Shown here: one piece after another, positions 9,196 through 18,103 of the stretch | How positions within the stretch are numbered: the stretch's first letter is position 1 | Layout: every line of letters begins with the position of its first letter | Source: Streptomyces sp. HmicA12 | GTDB lineage: Bacteria > Actinomycetota > Actinomycetes > Streptomycetales > Streptomycetaceae | Direction: 5' to 3' | DNA: 64,000 bases | Assembly: GCF_000373565.1 (NCBI RefSeq) | Contig: NZ_KB891842.1 | Span: 310,001 to 374,000, forward strand | The notes under the pieces: model-generated | Databases searched by the model: none | The model's input: the letters and a program-made list of their open reading frames with translations, nothing else | What the model was told of the DNA's origin: nothing | Made by a program: the position numbers and the translations under genes

Positions 9196-10144
9196 GACGA
9201 CACCGGTGAAGTCGCGCACACGCCGCCAAAGTTCGGCACCGGCGGAGGGGCAACTGTGCCCGTCGGGGGCCCGCCCGCCCTGGATGGAGAAGCCCACGCG
9301 CCTCGGCCTCTTCGCCAAGGGGCTCGCCCTCGTCATCGTCGTCGGCCTCGTCGCATACCCACTGCTCGGTGTGATCGGCACGAGCTTCGCCTCGCAGACC
9401 GACGTCATCAGGTCCAACGGGCTCGTGCTCTGGCCCGACCACCCCAACCTCGACGCCTACCGCACCGCGTTCACGGGCGGCCGCGTGACCCGCGCCCTGT
9501 TCGTGAGCGTCGGCGTCACCGTCGTGGGCACCCTGTGCAGCCTCCTCGCCACCATCGGCATGGCGTACGGCCTGTCCCGGCGCGGCATCGTCGGCGGCCG
9601 CTTCATCCTCATGACGGCCCTGTTCACCATGCTGTTCAACGCGGGCGTCATCCCCAACTTCCTGCTGGTGAAGGAACTCGGCCTGTACAACACCTTCGCC
9701 GCGCTCGTCCTGCCCACCATGGTGAGCGCGTTCAACCTCGTCGTGATGCGCGCCTTCTTCATGAACCTGCCCGAGGAGCTGTACGACGCCGCGAAGGTCG
9801 ACGGCGCGGGCGACTTCCGCACCCTGATCCAGGTCGTGCTGCCGCTGTCCAAGGCGGTCGTCGCCGTCGTCGGACTGTTCTACGCGGTCGCGTACTGGAA
9901 CGCGTACTTCAACGCCCTGCTGTACCTCGGCGACAACGACAAATGGCCGCTGCCGATGGTGCTGCGCACCTTCATCCTCCAGGGCCAGAACCTCGACAGC
10001 GGGGTGGCGGGCGAGGCCGTGGCCCCGCAGCAGGCCGTGCAGATGGCGGTGCTGGTGATCGCGGTCGTGCCGATCCTGCTGGTCTACCCGTTCCTTCAGC
10101 GGTTCTTCACCAAGGGCGTGCTCACCGGCGCCGTCAAGGGCTGA
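9182..10144 (+). CDS. Carbohydrate ABC transporter permease (second subunit)
   Basis: 320 residues from a GTG at 9182, chosen because AAGGGG lies about 10 bases upstream; the in-frame ATG at 9164 has no ribosome site. Six membrane segments are predicted, beginning at GLALVIVVGLVAYPLLGVIG. The EAA loop reads LYDAAKVDGAGDFRTLIQVV. It partners the preceding permease to form the membrane pore of the oligosaccharide importer. The C-terminal segment AVLVIAVVPILLVYPFLQRF followed by FTKGVLTGAVKG is typical of YtcP-like permeases. Confidence 0.93.
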   Translation: MLTVETTPVKSRTRRQSSAPAEGQLCPSGARPPWMEKPTRLGLFAKGLALVIVVGLVAYPLLGVIGTSFASQTDVIRSNGLVLWPDHPNLDAYRTAFTGGRVTRALFVSVGVTVVGTLCSLLATIGMAYGLSRRGIVGGRFILMTALFTMLFNAGVIPNFLLVKELGLYNTFAALVLPTMVSAFNLVVMRAFFMNLPEELYDAAKVDGAGDFRTLIQVVLPLSKAVVAVVGLFYAVAYWNAYFNALLYLGDNDKWPLPMVLRTFILQGQNLDSGVAGEAVAPQQAVQMAVLVIAVVPILLVYPFLQRFFTKGVLTGAVKG

Positions 10145-10200
10145 CGTGCGCCCTTCACCCCCCAACTTCCCTGTTTCCCTCTCCTGTTGAGGAGTCCCCG

Positions 10201-11883
10201 ATGTCACCGCTGTCCTCGTCGCTGCCCGTCAACCGCCGCACCCTGCTCCGCTGGGGCGCGGGCGCCGGCCTCGGTGTCGCCGCGGCCCCGCTGCTCGCCG
10301 CGTGCGGCGACGGCGGCACCGCCGCCAAGGCCGAGGCCAAGAGCGCCAAGGTGCTTCCCGCCACCACCCTGCGCAACATCGGCATCGAGGCCGACCTGCC
10401 CGGCACGGCGGCCGGTGTCCCGAACGCCTTCCTGAAGTACCCGGCCACCCCGGTCCGCGCCACCAAGGGCACCCCGCTCAAGGGCGCCAAGAAGATCACC
10501 GTGGTCACCGAGACGTACGCGCCGCTGCCCACGGACCGGAGCGGGAACGCGGCCTGGAAGGCGGTCGAGAAGCTGCTCGGCGCCGAGGTCGACCTCACGG
10601 CCGTGCCCGCCGACGACTACCCGGCGAAATTCTCCACCATGGTCGCCGGAGACCAGCTCCCCGACATCTTCATGTACCCGGAGACCGGCGGCGTCGACAA
10701 CAAGGCGGCGTTCCTGAAGGCGAAGTGCGCCGACCTCACCCCGTTCCTGGCCGGCGCCAAGGTCAAGGACTACCCGAACCTGGCCGCGATCCCCGAGTAC
10801 GCCTGGAAGAAGGCCGTCTTCGGCGGCCGACTGTTCGGCATCCCGATCGCCCGCAACGGCAGCGGAGGCGCGGGCTTCTACCGCGCGGACCTGTTCCGGC
10901 AGGCCGGGGTCACCAACCTCGACCAGATCGACAGCATCGAGCGCCTCGTCGAACTGGCGAAGGACCTCACGAACACGAAGAAGAAGCAGTACTTCTTCAC
11001 CGGCGGCAGCGTGAACCTGCTCGCCATGTCGGCGGGCGCCCAGCACTTCTGGAAGCACGACCCCAAGACCGGCAAGTGGACGTACCAGCTGGAGGACGAG
11101 GCGTACCGGCACGCCATCGAGACCGCCGCCAAGCTGTACAAGGCGGGCTGCTTCTACCCCGGCACCGTCCAGATGTCGGGAGCGCAGAAGGCCCAGTACA
11201 CCGACCTGTTCAAGAACGGCAAGGCCGCCTACGTCTACGACGGCATGCCCGGCTACCTCACCACGGGCTCCGGCTACGTCGACGCGATGGCCGCCATCGA
11301 CAAGAGCTTCGACGTACGGCCCATGGTGCCCGTCGGCACGGACGCGGTCGCCTGGACCGACAACATCGAGCTGGAGAACACCCACATCAAGAAGGCCGGT
11401 GACGCGCGCGTCCAGGAGATCCTGCGCCTCGCCGACTTCGCGGCCTCACCTTTCGGCTCGGTCGAGTACACGCTCATCAACTACGGCGTCGAGGGCACCG
11501 ACCACAAGCGCGACAAGAACGGCACCCCGGTCCTCACCAAGCAGGGCACCCAGGACACCACCGTGCAGTGGAGCAAGCTGGCCTCCGCCGCCCCGGCGTT
11601 CTTCAGCGCCACGCAGCCCGAAGCCGCGCGGCACGTCCACGAGGCGTACGCGAAGCTCATCCCGATGCTCATCGAGGACCCGACCACCGGCTACTCGTCG
11701 CCGACCTGGGACTCCAAGGGCCAAGGCAGCCTCTACACCATCCACCTCGACGGCCAGAAGGACATCATCACCGGCCGCAGGCCGATGTCCGACTACGACG
11801 CGATCGTCAAGAAGTGGCGCAAGGCGGGCGGCGACCAGTGCCGCGCCGAGTTCGAGCAGGCCTCCGCGAAGGGATCCAAGTGA
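10201..11883 (+). CDS. Extracellular solute-binding lipoprotein
   Basis: 560 residues, long for a family 1 sugar-binding protein but usual for partners of LplB/YtcP permeases. The leader has Arg12-Arg13 (Tat-like) and a lipobox LLAAC with the lipid-anchored cysteine at residue 35. The mature part contains the binding-protein signature TMVAGDQLPDIFMYP. The ATG follows GAGGAG. It would capture a glycan or glycopeptide outside the cell and deliver it to the two permeases. The stop overlaps the GTG of the M1 peptidase (GTGA), so the peptidase is translated with it. Confidence 0.93.
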   Translation: MSPLSSSLPVNRRTLLRWGAGAGLGVAAAPLLAACGDGGTAAKAEAKSAKVLPATTLRNIGIEADLPGTAAGVPNAFLKYPATPVRATKGTPLKGAKKITVVTETYAPLPTDRSGNAAWKAVEKLLGAEVDLTAVPADDYPAKFSTMVAGDQLPDIFMYPETGGVDNKAAFLKAKCADLTPFLAGAKVKDYPNLAAIPEYAWKKAVFGGRLFGIPIARNGSGGAGFYRADLFRQAGVTNLDQIDSIERLVELAKDLTNTKKKQYFFTGGSVNLLAMSAGAQHFWKHDPKTGKWTYQLEDEAYRHAIETAAKLYKAGCFYPGTVQMSGAQKAQYTDLFKNGKAAYVYDGMPGYLTTGSGYVDAMAAIDKSFDVRPMVPVGTDAVAWTDNIELENTHIKKAGDARVQEILRLADFAASPFGSVEYTLINYGVEGTDHKRDKNGTPVLTKQGTQDTTVQWSKLASAAPAFFSATQPEAARHVHEAYAKLIPMLIEDPTTGYSSPTWDSKGQGSLYTIHLDGQKDIITGRRPMSDYDAIVKKWRKAGGDQCRAEFEQASAKGSK

Positions 11884-13337
11884 CCACCAGCAGACGCTCG
11901 TTCCTGACGAAGGCCGCCGTCGCGGCGGCGGTGGCCGTACCGGTGCTCGGGCCGCCGGCCCACGCCGCGGGCTTCGACCCGAGGCCCGGCGCGGACGGCG
12001 TCGGCGACCCGCTCTACCCGACACTCGGAAACGGCGGCTACCAGGTCGTCCACTACGACCTCACCTTCGACTTCACCCCGGTGACCTACGACTTCACGGC
12101 CGCGGTGACGCTGAACGCGAGGGCCACCCAGGACCTGTCGTCGTTCAACCTCGACACCGACGGGCACACCATCGACGCCGTCACGGTGAACGGCCGCCCG
12201 GCCCAAGTCGCCCTGTCCGTAGGGAAATCGGGTCAGGAGCTGACCGTCACCCCGGGCGCCCCGCTCCACAAGGGCGCCCCCTTCACGGCCACCGTGACGT
12301 ACCACGGCAACGGCAAGGCGCCCCGCGCCAGCCTCTCCGGCTGGAAGTTCGGCACCGACGGCGGGTTCGCCTCCGCCGTGCAGTCGTCGCGCGCCGACAC
12401 CTTCATGCCGTGCAACGACACCCCTTCCGACAAGTCCACCTGGACCTTCCACATCACCGCCCCCGAGGGCTATGTCGCCGCCGCGAACGGCGAGTTGACC
12501 GGCAAGGACAAGCGCGCCGACGGCTCGGCCGTCTGGCACTTCGCCCTGCGCGAGCGCATGCCCACCGAGCTGCTCGGCATCGCCGTCGTCAAGGGCACGT
12601 ATCTGTACGGGACATCGCACACGGGCCTGCCGCTGCGACACGTCGTCCCGCAGGGCCAGGAGGACACGTACGGGCCGATCGTCGCCCGCACGCCCGACCA
12701 TCTCGCCTGGCTGGAGGCCAAGTTCGGGAAGTACCCCTTCTCCGTCTACGGCCTCCACATCTACGACGGCTACACCGACGCCCTCGAGAACGCGACGCTC
12801 ACCCTCATGGGCACCAACTGGTTCAAGCCCAACGCCGACGGCGACCCCACCTACGAGAACACGATGGTGCACGAGCTCACCCACCAGTGGTTCGGCGACT
12901 CCGTCGCCCCGAACGACTGGCAGCAGGCCTGGCTCAACGAAGGCCCCGCCGTGTACTACGCCGCCCTCTACAGCGAGGAACGCGGCTGGTCGCTCATGGC
13001 CGACAAGATGAAGGCGACGTACGCGAAGCTGGACGCGGTCCGCGCGAGCGACGGGCCGCCCGGACTGCCCAAGGGACTCGGCGGCACCAACATCTACGAC
13101 GGCGGCGCGCTGGTCCTGTACGCGCTGCAACTCCACGTCGGACAGCGAAAGTTCGACCGGATCATGGGGCTGTGGCCACGACGCTTCAGGGATCGCACCG
13201 TCACCAGCGAGGACTTCATCGGGCACGCGGTCGCGGTCACCGGGGACCGGTCGCTCGACGCGTTCCTGCGGGACTGGCTGTTCGGCGCGACGAATCCGCC
13301 GATGCCGGGTCACCCCGACTGGACGGTGGTGGCGTGA
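11880..13337 (+). CDS. M1 family zinc metallopeptidase (aminopeptidase-like), exported
   Basis: 485 residues from the GTG at 11880, coupled by a 4-bp overlap to the binding-protein gene. The leader contains SRRSFLTKAAVAAAVAVP, a Tat-type signal. An N-terminal beta domain is followed by the catalytic domain with HELTHQWFGD at 331-340 and Glu354 (WLNEG), giving the M1 zinc pattern HExxH-x18-E. The exopeptidase motif is ALENAT rather than the classical GAMEN, so specificity may differ. It is shorter than full-length PepN and lacks the large helical C-terminal domain. Sitting in a sugar-importer operon beside an M60 protease, it may trim peptides from glycopeptides. Confidence 0.9.
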   Translation: MTTSRRSFLTKAAVAAAVAVPVLGPPAHAAGFDPRPGADGVGDPLYPTLGNGGYQVVHYDLTFDFTPVTYDFTAAVTLNARATQDLSSFNLDTDGHTIDAVTVNGRPAQVALSVGKSGQELTVTPGAPLHKGAPFTATVTYHGNGKAPRASLSGWKFGTDGGFASAVQSSRADTFMPCNDTPSDKSTWTFHITAPEGYVAAANGELTGKDKRADGSAVWHFALRERMPTELLGIAVVKGTYLYGTSHTGLPLRHVVPQGQEDTYGPIVARTPDHLAWLEAKFGKYPFSVYGLHIYDGYTDALENATLTLMGTNWFKPNADGDPTYENTMVHELTHQWFGDSVAPNDWQQAWLNEGPAVYYAALYSEERGWSLMADKMKATYAKLDAVRASDGPPGLPKGLGGTNIYDGGALVLYALQLHVGQRKFDRIMGLWPRRFRDRTVTSEDFIGHAVAVTGDRSLDAFLRDWLFGATNPPMPGHPDWTVVA

Positions 13338-15559
13338 TGCGACGTCGTACAGCTCGCGGATCCTGGCTCACCGGCTTCATCGGGGCGGTCGCGCTCCTCG
13401 GCGGCGTGACGGCGCCGGCCGCCCACGCGGAGCCCGCGCCCAAGGTGCTGCACGCCGCCCCGCAGGGATCCGGTGCCGCCTGCACCCCCGGGCGCCCGTG
13501 CTCGGTGGAAGGAGCCAGGGACGCCGCGCGCGCCCTTCATGGACGGACCGCGCGAGTCGAACTCGCCGACGGAACCTACACGTTGACCAAGGCGCTCACG
13601 CTCGGAGCCGACGACTCCGGTGTCACCTGGGCCGCCGCGCCCGGCGCACACCCCGTCCTCTCCGGCGGCCGAGCGCTCACCGGCTGGGCGAAGAACACCG
13701 ACGGCACCTGGACGACGAAGGTGCCCGAAGGGATCACCCCGCGCCAGCTCTTCGTCGACGGCGTACGCGCCGTCCGCGCGCGCGGCGAATCCTGCGCCGC
13801 CGCCGACTGCGACGCCACCAGGGCCGGCATGACCGGAGCGGAGAAGACCGGCATCGCACAGTGGGCGCGACCCACCGACGCCGAAGCCGTCATCCGCGTC
13901 CGCTGGCGCAACTACCACTGCCGCATCGCCGCCGTCAGCGGCGACCTCATGACGTTCGCGCAGCCCTGCTGGACCAACTCCGCCTCCGGCACCGACCGGA
14001 CCGGACCCGCCTGGGACTCGACCACCGTCGACTCCGCCCGCTACTCGAAGGTCTCCTACTTCGAGAACGCCCGCGAACTCCTCGACACGCCGGGGGAGTT
14101 CGTCTGGGACTCGGCCGCGCGCACGGTCACGTACCTGCCGCGCGAGGGCGACGACATGCGCCGCGCCGAGGCCGTCACCCCGGCCGTCGAGGGCCTGCTC
14201 ACCCTCGACGGCGCGCGCGACGTCACGATCCGGGGCATCGGCTTCGCGTACGCCGCGTACCGGCAACCGTCCACCGACGAGGGCTACGCGGGCATGCAGG
14301 CCGGTCTCACCCTGACCGGCGCCACCGGACCCGTGGACCACGCGGGCCGCTACTACACCAAACCGGCCGCCGCCCTCACCGTGCGCGGCGGCCGGAACGT
14401 GACCGTCACCGACGCCTCCTTCACCCACCTCGGCGGAGCCGGTGCCGTACTCGAACAGGGCACCCAGAACTCGACGTTGACGCGCTCCCGCTTCACGGAC
14501 CTGTCCTCGGGCGCCGTCTACGTCGGCGACACCGAGCCGAACCCGGCCCCGGACCTCGCGGGTGTCGGCAACACCGTCGCGTACAACACGATCCGCCGCA
14601 TCGGCGTCGAGTACTCCGACGCCGTCGCCGTCTGGGCCGGCTACGAGGCCGAGCTCACCGTCGACCACAACACCATCGAGGACACCCCCTACTCCGGCAT
14701 CTCCGTCGGCTGGGGCTGGAACCAGCCCGAGGCCCAGCAGTCCGTGCTGCGCGACAACCGCGTCACGAACAACCGGATCACCGACGTCATGCGCGTCGCC
14801 TACGACCAGCACGACGGCGGCGCCATCTACACCCAGGGCGCCCAGCCCGGCACCGTGATCTCCGGGAACTACATCAACCGCAGCGCCTACGAGAACACCG
14901 AGCGCGACGGGAACGGCATCTACCTCGACGAACAGTCCTCGCACATCACTGTCGAGCACAACGTCATCACGCGCATCGGCTACAAGTGGGTCTCCAACTG
15001 GGCCGACTACGGCATCCGCAACACGGCCACCCACAACTGGACCGACACCGCGGCGCCCGCCCTGTCCGGCACGGGCTCGACGATGACCGACAATTGGACG
15101 GGACTCGACCAACTGCCCTCGCAGGCAGTCAAGTTCGCCCGCGCGGCCGGGGCCCGCCCCGGGCCGGTGGAGAAACTGCGGCCGGACCTGGCCGCGGCGG
15201 GCACCGCCACCCAGTCCTCCACCTCCGGTACCGCCACCGCGGACCTGGCCCTGGACGGCGACCTCACGACCACCGTCGCGAAGACGAACGCGGAACCGGG
15301 CGCCTGGTGGCAGGCCGACCTCGGCGCCGTCCGGCACATCGGGCAGATCGAGCTCTGGAACGCGGCGGGCACGCCGACCGCCGACGTCGACGTACAGATC
15401 GCGACGACTCCCGACTTCGCGAACGCCACCACCGTTCACGTCGCCGGCAAGCTGCTCGCCCCCACCCTGCTCGACACCGACACGGACGGCCGTTACGTAC
15501 GCGTCGTGCGCACCGGCACCGGGCAGATCGGCCTGGCCGAGGTCCGCGTCCACCCGTAA
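13337..15559 (+). CDS. Secreted right-handed beta-helix protein with C-terminal F5/8C-like domain
   Basis: 740 residues with the ATG overlapping the previous TGA by one base. A signal peptide (GFIGAVALLGGVTAPAAHA) ends near residue 30. The body has a DGTYTLTKALTLG start and many repeating turns (VTIRGIGFAYA, LTVDHNTIEDTPYSGISVG, ITVEHNVITRIGY), typical of the parallel beta-helix fold of polysaccharide lyases and epimerases. The last about 130 residues (TATADLALDGDLTTT; WWQADLGAVRHIGQIELWN) match a carbohydrate-binding discoidin/F5-8C domain. Probably an extracellular glycan-active enzyme of the same locus. The reaction is not identifiable from the sequence. Confidence 0.88.
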   Translation: MRRRTARGSWLTGFIGAVALLGGVTAPAAHAEPAPKVLHAAPQGSGAACTPGRPCSVEGARDAARALHGRTARVELADGTYTLTKALTLGADDSGVTWAAAPGAHPVLSGGRALTGWAKNTDGTWTTKVPEGITPRQLFVDGVRAVRARGESCAAADCDATRAGMTGAEKTGIAQWARPTDAEAVIRVRWRNYHCRIAAVSGDLMTFAQPCWTNSASGTDRTGPAWDSTTVDSARYSKVSYFENARELLDTPGEFVWDSAARTVTYLPREGDDMRRAEAVTPAVEGLLTLDGARDVTIRGIGFAYAAYRQPSTDEGYAGMQAGLTLTGATGPVDHAGRYYTKPAAALTVRGGRNVTVTDASFTHLGGAGAVLEQGTQNSTLTRSRFTDLSSGAVYVGDTEPNPAPDLAGVGNTVAYNTIRRIGVEYSDAVAVWAGYEAELTVDHNTIEDTPYSGISVGWGWNQPEAQQSVLRDNRVTNNRITDVMRVAYDQHDGGAIYTQGAQPGTVISGNYINRSAYENTERDGNGIYLDEQSSHITVEHNVITRIGYKWVSNWADYGIRNTATHNWTDTAAPALSGTGSTMTDNWTGLDQLPSQAVKFARAAGARPGPVEKLRPDLAAAGTATQSSTSGTATADLALDGDLTTTVAKTNAEPGAWWQADLGAVRHIGQIELWNAAGTPTADVDVQIATTPDFANATTVHVAGKLLAPTLLDTDTDGRYVRVVRTGTGQIGLAEVRVHP

Positions 15560-15577
15560 CACCCCCTGGGACGAGGG

Positions 15578-15609
15578 GCGCCGCAGACCGTGCGACGGGT
15601 CTGCGGCGC
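15578..15609 (+). terminator. Rho-independent-type hairpin after the ABC operon
   Basis: A perfect 12-bp stem (GCGCCGCAGACC with its complement at 15598-15609) encloses an 8-nt loop and is followed by TCTTGT. It lies 18 bp after the beta-helix gene stop and before the Gfo/Idh gene. Confidence 0.75.
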
Positions 15610-15662
15610 TCTTGTGTCCGGCGCCGGCCGGTGATCGACTCCGTTCGGCAGAAAGGCAGTTG

Positions 15663-16904
15663 ATGATGACCACGACTCCCGCACCCGTTTCCGACCTGCG
15701 TCTCGGCGTCCTCGGCTACGGCCTGCGCGGCTCCCTCGCCCGCACCGCCCACCGGCCCGGCGCGGGCTCCCGCGTCACCGCGCTCGCCGACCACGACCCG
15801 GCAGCCCGCACGGAGGCGGCCCTCGCCTTCCCGGGAGCGCTGATATCGAGCGACCACGCGAAGGTGGTCGGCGCCCCCGACGTCGACGCGATCCTCGTCC
15901 TCACCCCGGACCACACGCACGCCGACGTGGCCTGCGAGGCACTGAAGGCGGGCAAGCCGGTCTTCGTCGAGAAGCCCCTAGACATCACCGTCGAGCGCTG
16001 CGACACCCTGCTGCGCACCGCGTACGAGACCGGCACCCGCCTCTACGTCGGCCACAACATGCGTCACATGCCGGTCGTCCGCCTGATGCGCGACCTCATC
16101 GCGCGCGGCGAGATCGGCGAGGTCAAAACGGTGTGGGTACGGCACTTCGTCGGCTACGGCGGCGACTGGTACTTCAAGGACTGGCACGCCGAACGGCAGT
16201 ACACCAACGGCCTGTTGCTCCAGAAGGCCGCCCACGACATCGACGTACTGCACTGGCTCGCGAACGGATACGCGCGGCAGGTCCAGGCCCTCGGGGACCT
16301 GATGGTCTACGGCGACAGTCCGCACCGCCGCGAGCCCGGCGAGCCCAAGCACGACGACTGGTACACGAAGGACGGGCACTGGCCGCCGCACACCCAGCGC
16401 GGCCTCAACCCCGTCATCGACGTCGAGGACGTGTCGCTGGTCAATATGCGCCTCGACAACGGCGTACTGGCCGCCTACCAGCAGTGCCACTTCACCCCCG
16501 ACTACTGGCGCAACTACACCGTCATCGGCGACGCCGGCCGCCTGGAGAACTTCGGCGACGGGCCCGGGGGAGTGGTGAAGGTGTGGAACACCCGCCGCTC
16601 CGGCTACCGCGGCGAGGCCGACGCCGAGTACCCCGTCCCGGCCGCCGAGGACAACGCCGGGCATGGCGGAGCCGACCCGCTGCTCGTCGACGAGTTCGTG
16701 CGGTTCGCCCGCGACGGCGGCCGCACCGACACCTCACCGGTGGCCGCACGGATGGCCGTCGCGGCCGGCGTACGGGCCACCGAGTCGCTGCGGGACGGCG
16801 GGACACCGCGCGAAGTACCCGACCTCGACGCGGAATTGGTCGCCTACTTCGAGCGAGGTCAAGCGCCCGAACGGGGCCTGAAGCAAAGCTGCGGCGGCGC
16901 TTAA
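15663..16904 (+). CDS. Gfo/Idh/MocA family oxidoreductase
   Basis: 413 residues from tandem ATG codons at 15663/15666 behind AGAAAGG. The N-terminal Rossmann fold has LGVLGYGLRGSLARTA, followed by the family hallmark EKPLD (catalytic Lys in VFVEKPLDITVERC). The C-terminal alpha/beta domain contains HDIDVLHWLANG with a conserved acid/His pair. Such NAD(P)-dependent enzymes oxidise or reduce sugars and inositols. No signal peptide is seen, so it is cytoplasmic. A terminator separates it from the ABC operon, yet it continues the same locus and probably handles an imported sugar. Confidence 0.9.
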   Translation: MMTTTPAPVSDLRLGVLGYGLRGSLARTAHRPGAGSRVTALADHDPAARTEAALAFPGALISSDHAKVVGAPDVDAILVLTPDHTHADVACEALKAGKPVFVEKPLDITVERCDTLLRTAYETGTRLYVGHNMRHMPVVRLMRDLIARGEIGEVKTVWVRHFVGYGGDWYFKDWHAERQYTNGLLLQKAAHDIDVLHWLANGYARQVQALGDLMVYGDSPHRREPGEPKHDDWYTKDGHWPPHTQRGLNPVIDVEDVSLVNMRLDNGVLAAYQQCHFTPDYWRNYTVIGDAGRLENFGDGPGGVVKVWNTRRSGYRGEADAEYPVPAAEDNAGHGGADPLLVDEFVRFARDGGRTDTSPVAARMAVAAGVRATESLRDGGTPREVPDLDAELVAYFERGQAPERGLKQSCGGA

Positions 16905-17047
16905 GAAAACCTCGATGGACCCGGGACGCCGTGGTGAGGAAGAGTCGGGGTCGGCGGCGCAGGACGGTCGCCACCCCTCTCTACTTGCTTATCTGCCGCG
17001 CGGGTGGCTTCGTGCTGCCCGCGTGCGGGACGACAGGAGCCGAACCG

Positions 17048-18076
17048 TTGAAGGCGCTGGTCAAGGAGAAGGCCGAACCCGGACTCTGGCTGACGGACGT
17101 GCCCGAGCCGTCCATCGGCCCCGGCGACGTGCTGATCAAGGTGCTGCGCACCGGCATCTGCGGCACCGACCTGCACATCCGCGGCTGGGACGGCTGGGCG
17201 CAGTCCACGATCAGCGCGCCGCTCGTCGTCGGCCATGAGTTCGTCGGCGAGGTCGTCGAGACCGGCCGGGACGTCTCCGACATCGCGATCGGCGACACGG
17301 TCAGCGGCGAGGGCCACCTCGTCTGCGGCAAGTGCCGCAACTGCCTCGCGGGCCGCCGTCACCTGTGCCGCGCGACGGTCGGCCTCGGCGTCGGCCGCGA
17401 CGGCGCGTTCGCCGAGTACGTCGCCCTGCCCGCCTCCAACGTGTGGGTGCACCGCGTCCCCGTGGACCTGGACGTGGCGGCGATCTTCGACCCGTTCGGC
17501 AACGCCGTGCACACCGCCCTGTCCTTCCCCCTGGTCGGCGAGGACGTCCTGATCACGGGCGCGGGCCCGATCGGACTGATGGCCGCCGCGGTCGCCAAGC
17601 ACGCCGGCGCCCGCAACGTCGTCGTCACGGACGTCAGCGAGGAGCGCCTCGACCTCGCCCGCAAGGTCGGCGTCAGCCTGGCCCTGAACGTCGCCACCGG
17701 GACCATCGCCGACGGTCAGCGCGAGCTCGGCCTGCGCGAGGGCTTCGACGTCGGCCTGGAGATGTCCGGCAACCCGACCGCGATGCGCGACATGCTCGCC
17801 AACATGACCCACGGCGGCAAGATCGCCATGCTCGGCCTGCCGTCGCAGGAGTTCGCCGTCGACTGGGCCCGGATCGTCACCTCGATGATCACCATCAAGG
17901 GCATCTACGGCCGCGAGATGTTCGAGACCTGGTACGCGATGTCGGTCCTCCTGGAAGGCGGCCTCGACCTCGCCCCGGTGATCACGGGACGTTACGCGTA
18001 CACCGACTTCGACGCGGCCTTCGACGACGCGGCGAGCGGCCGCGGCGGCAAGGTCATCCTTGACTGGACCTCCTGA
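17048..18076 (+). CDS. tdh: L-threonine 3-dehydrogenase
   Basis: 342 residues, the usual Tdh length, from a TTG at 17048 with AGGAG eight bases upstream. This zinc medium-chain dehydrogenase oxidises L-threonine with NAD to 2-amino-3-ketobutyrate. The catalytic zinc Cys is in TGICGTDLHIR and the His-Glu pair in GHEFVG. The structural zinc Cys cluster is in CGKCRNCLAGRRHLC, and the NAD fold is GAGPIGLMAAA. The C-terminal FETWYAMSVLLEGGLDL is typical of Tdh. It lies 27 bp before kbl, the next enzyme of the pathway, which strongly supports the assignment over a generic alcohol dehydrogenase. Confidence 0.95.
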   Translation: MKALVKEKAEPGLWLTDVPEPSIGPGDVLIKVLRTGICGTDLHIRGWDGWAQSTISAPLVVGHEFVGEVVETGRDVSDIAIGDTVSGEGHLVCGKCRNCLAGRRHLCRATVGLGVGRDGAFAEYVALPASNVWVHRVPVDLDVAAIFDPFGNAVHTALSFPLVGEDVLITGAGPIGLMAAAVAKHAGARNVVVTDVSEERLDLARKVGVSLALNVATGTIADGQRELGLREGFDVGLEMSGNPTAMRDMLANMTHGGKIAMLGLPSQEFAVDWARIVTSMITIKGIYGREMFETWYAMSVLLEGGLDLAPVITGRYAYTDFDAAFDDAASGRGGKVILDWTS

Positions 18077-18103
18077 ACTCCCCCTGCGCATAAGGACTTA
18101 CGC

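Noticed and set aside
13310..15673. 787-codon minus-strand frame opposite the beta-helix gene
   Set aside because: Shadow frame; the plus-strand protein has a signal peptide and clear repeats.
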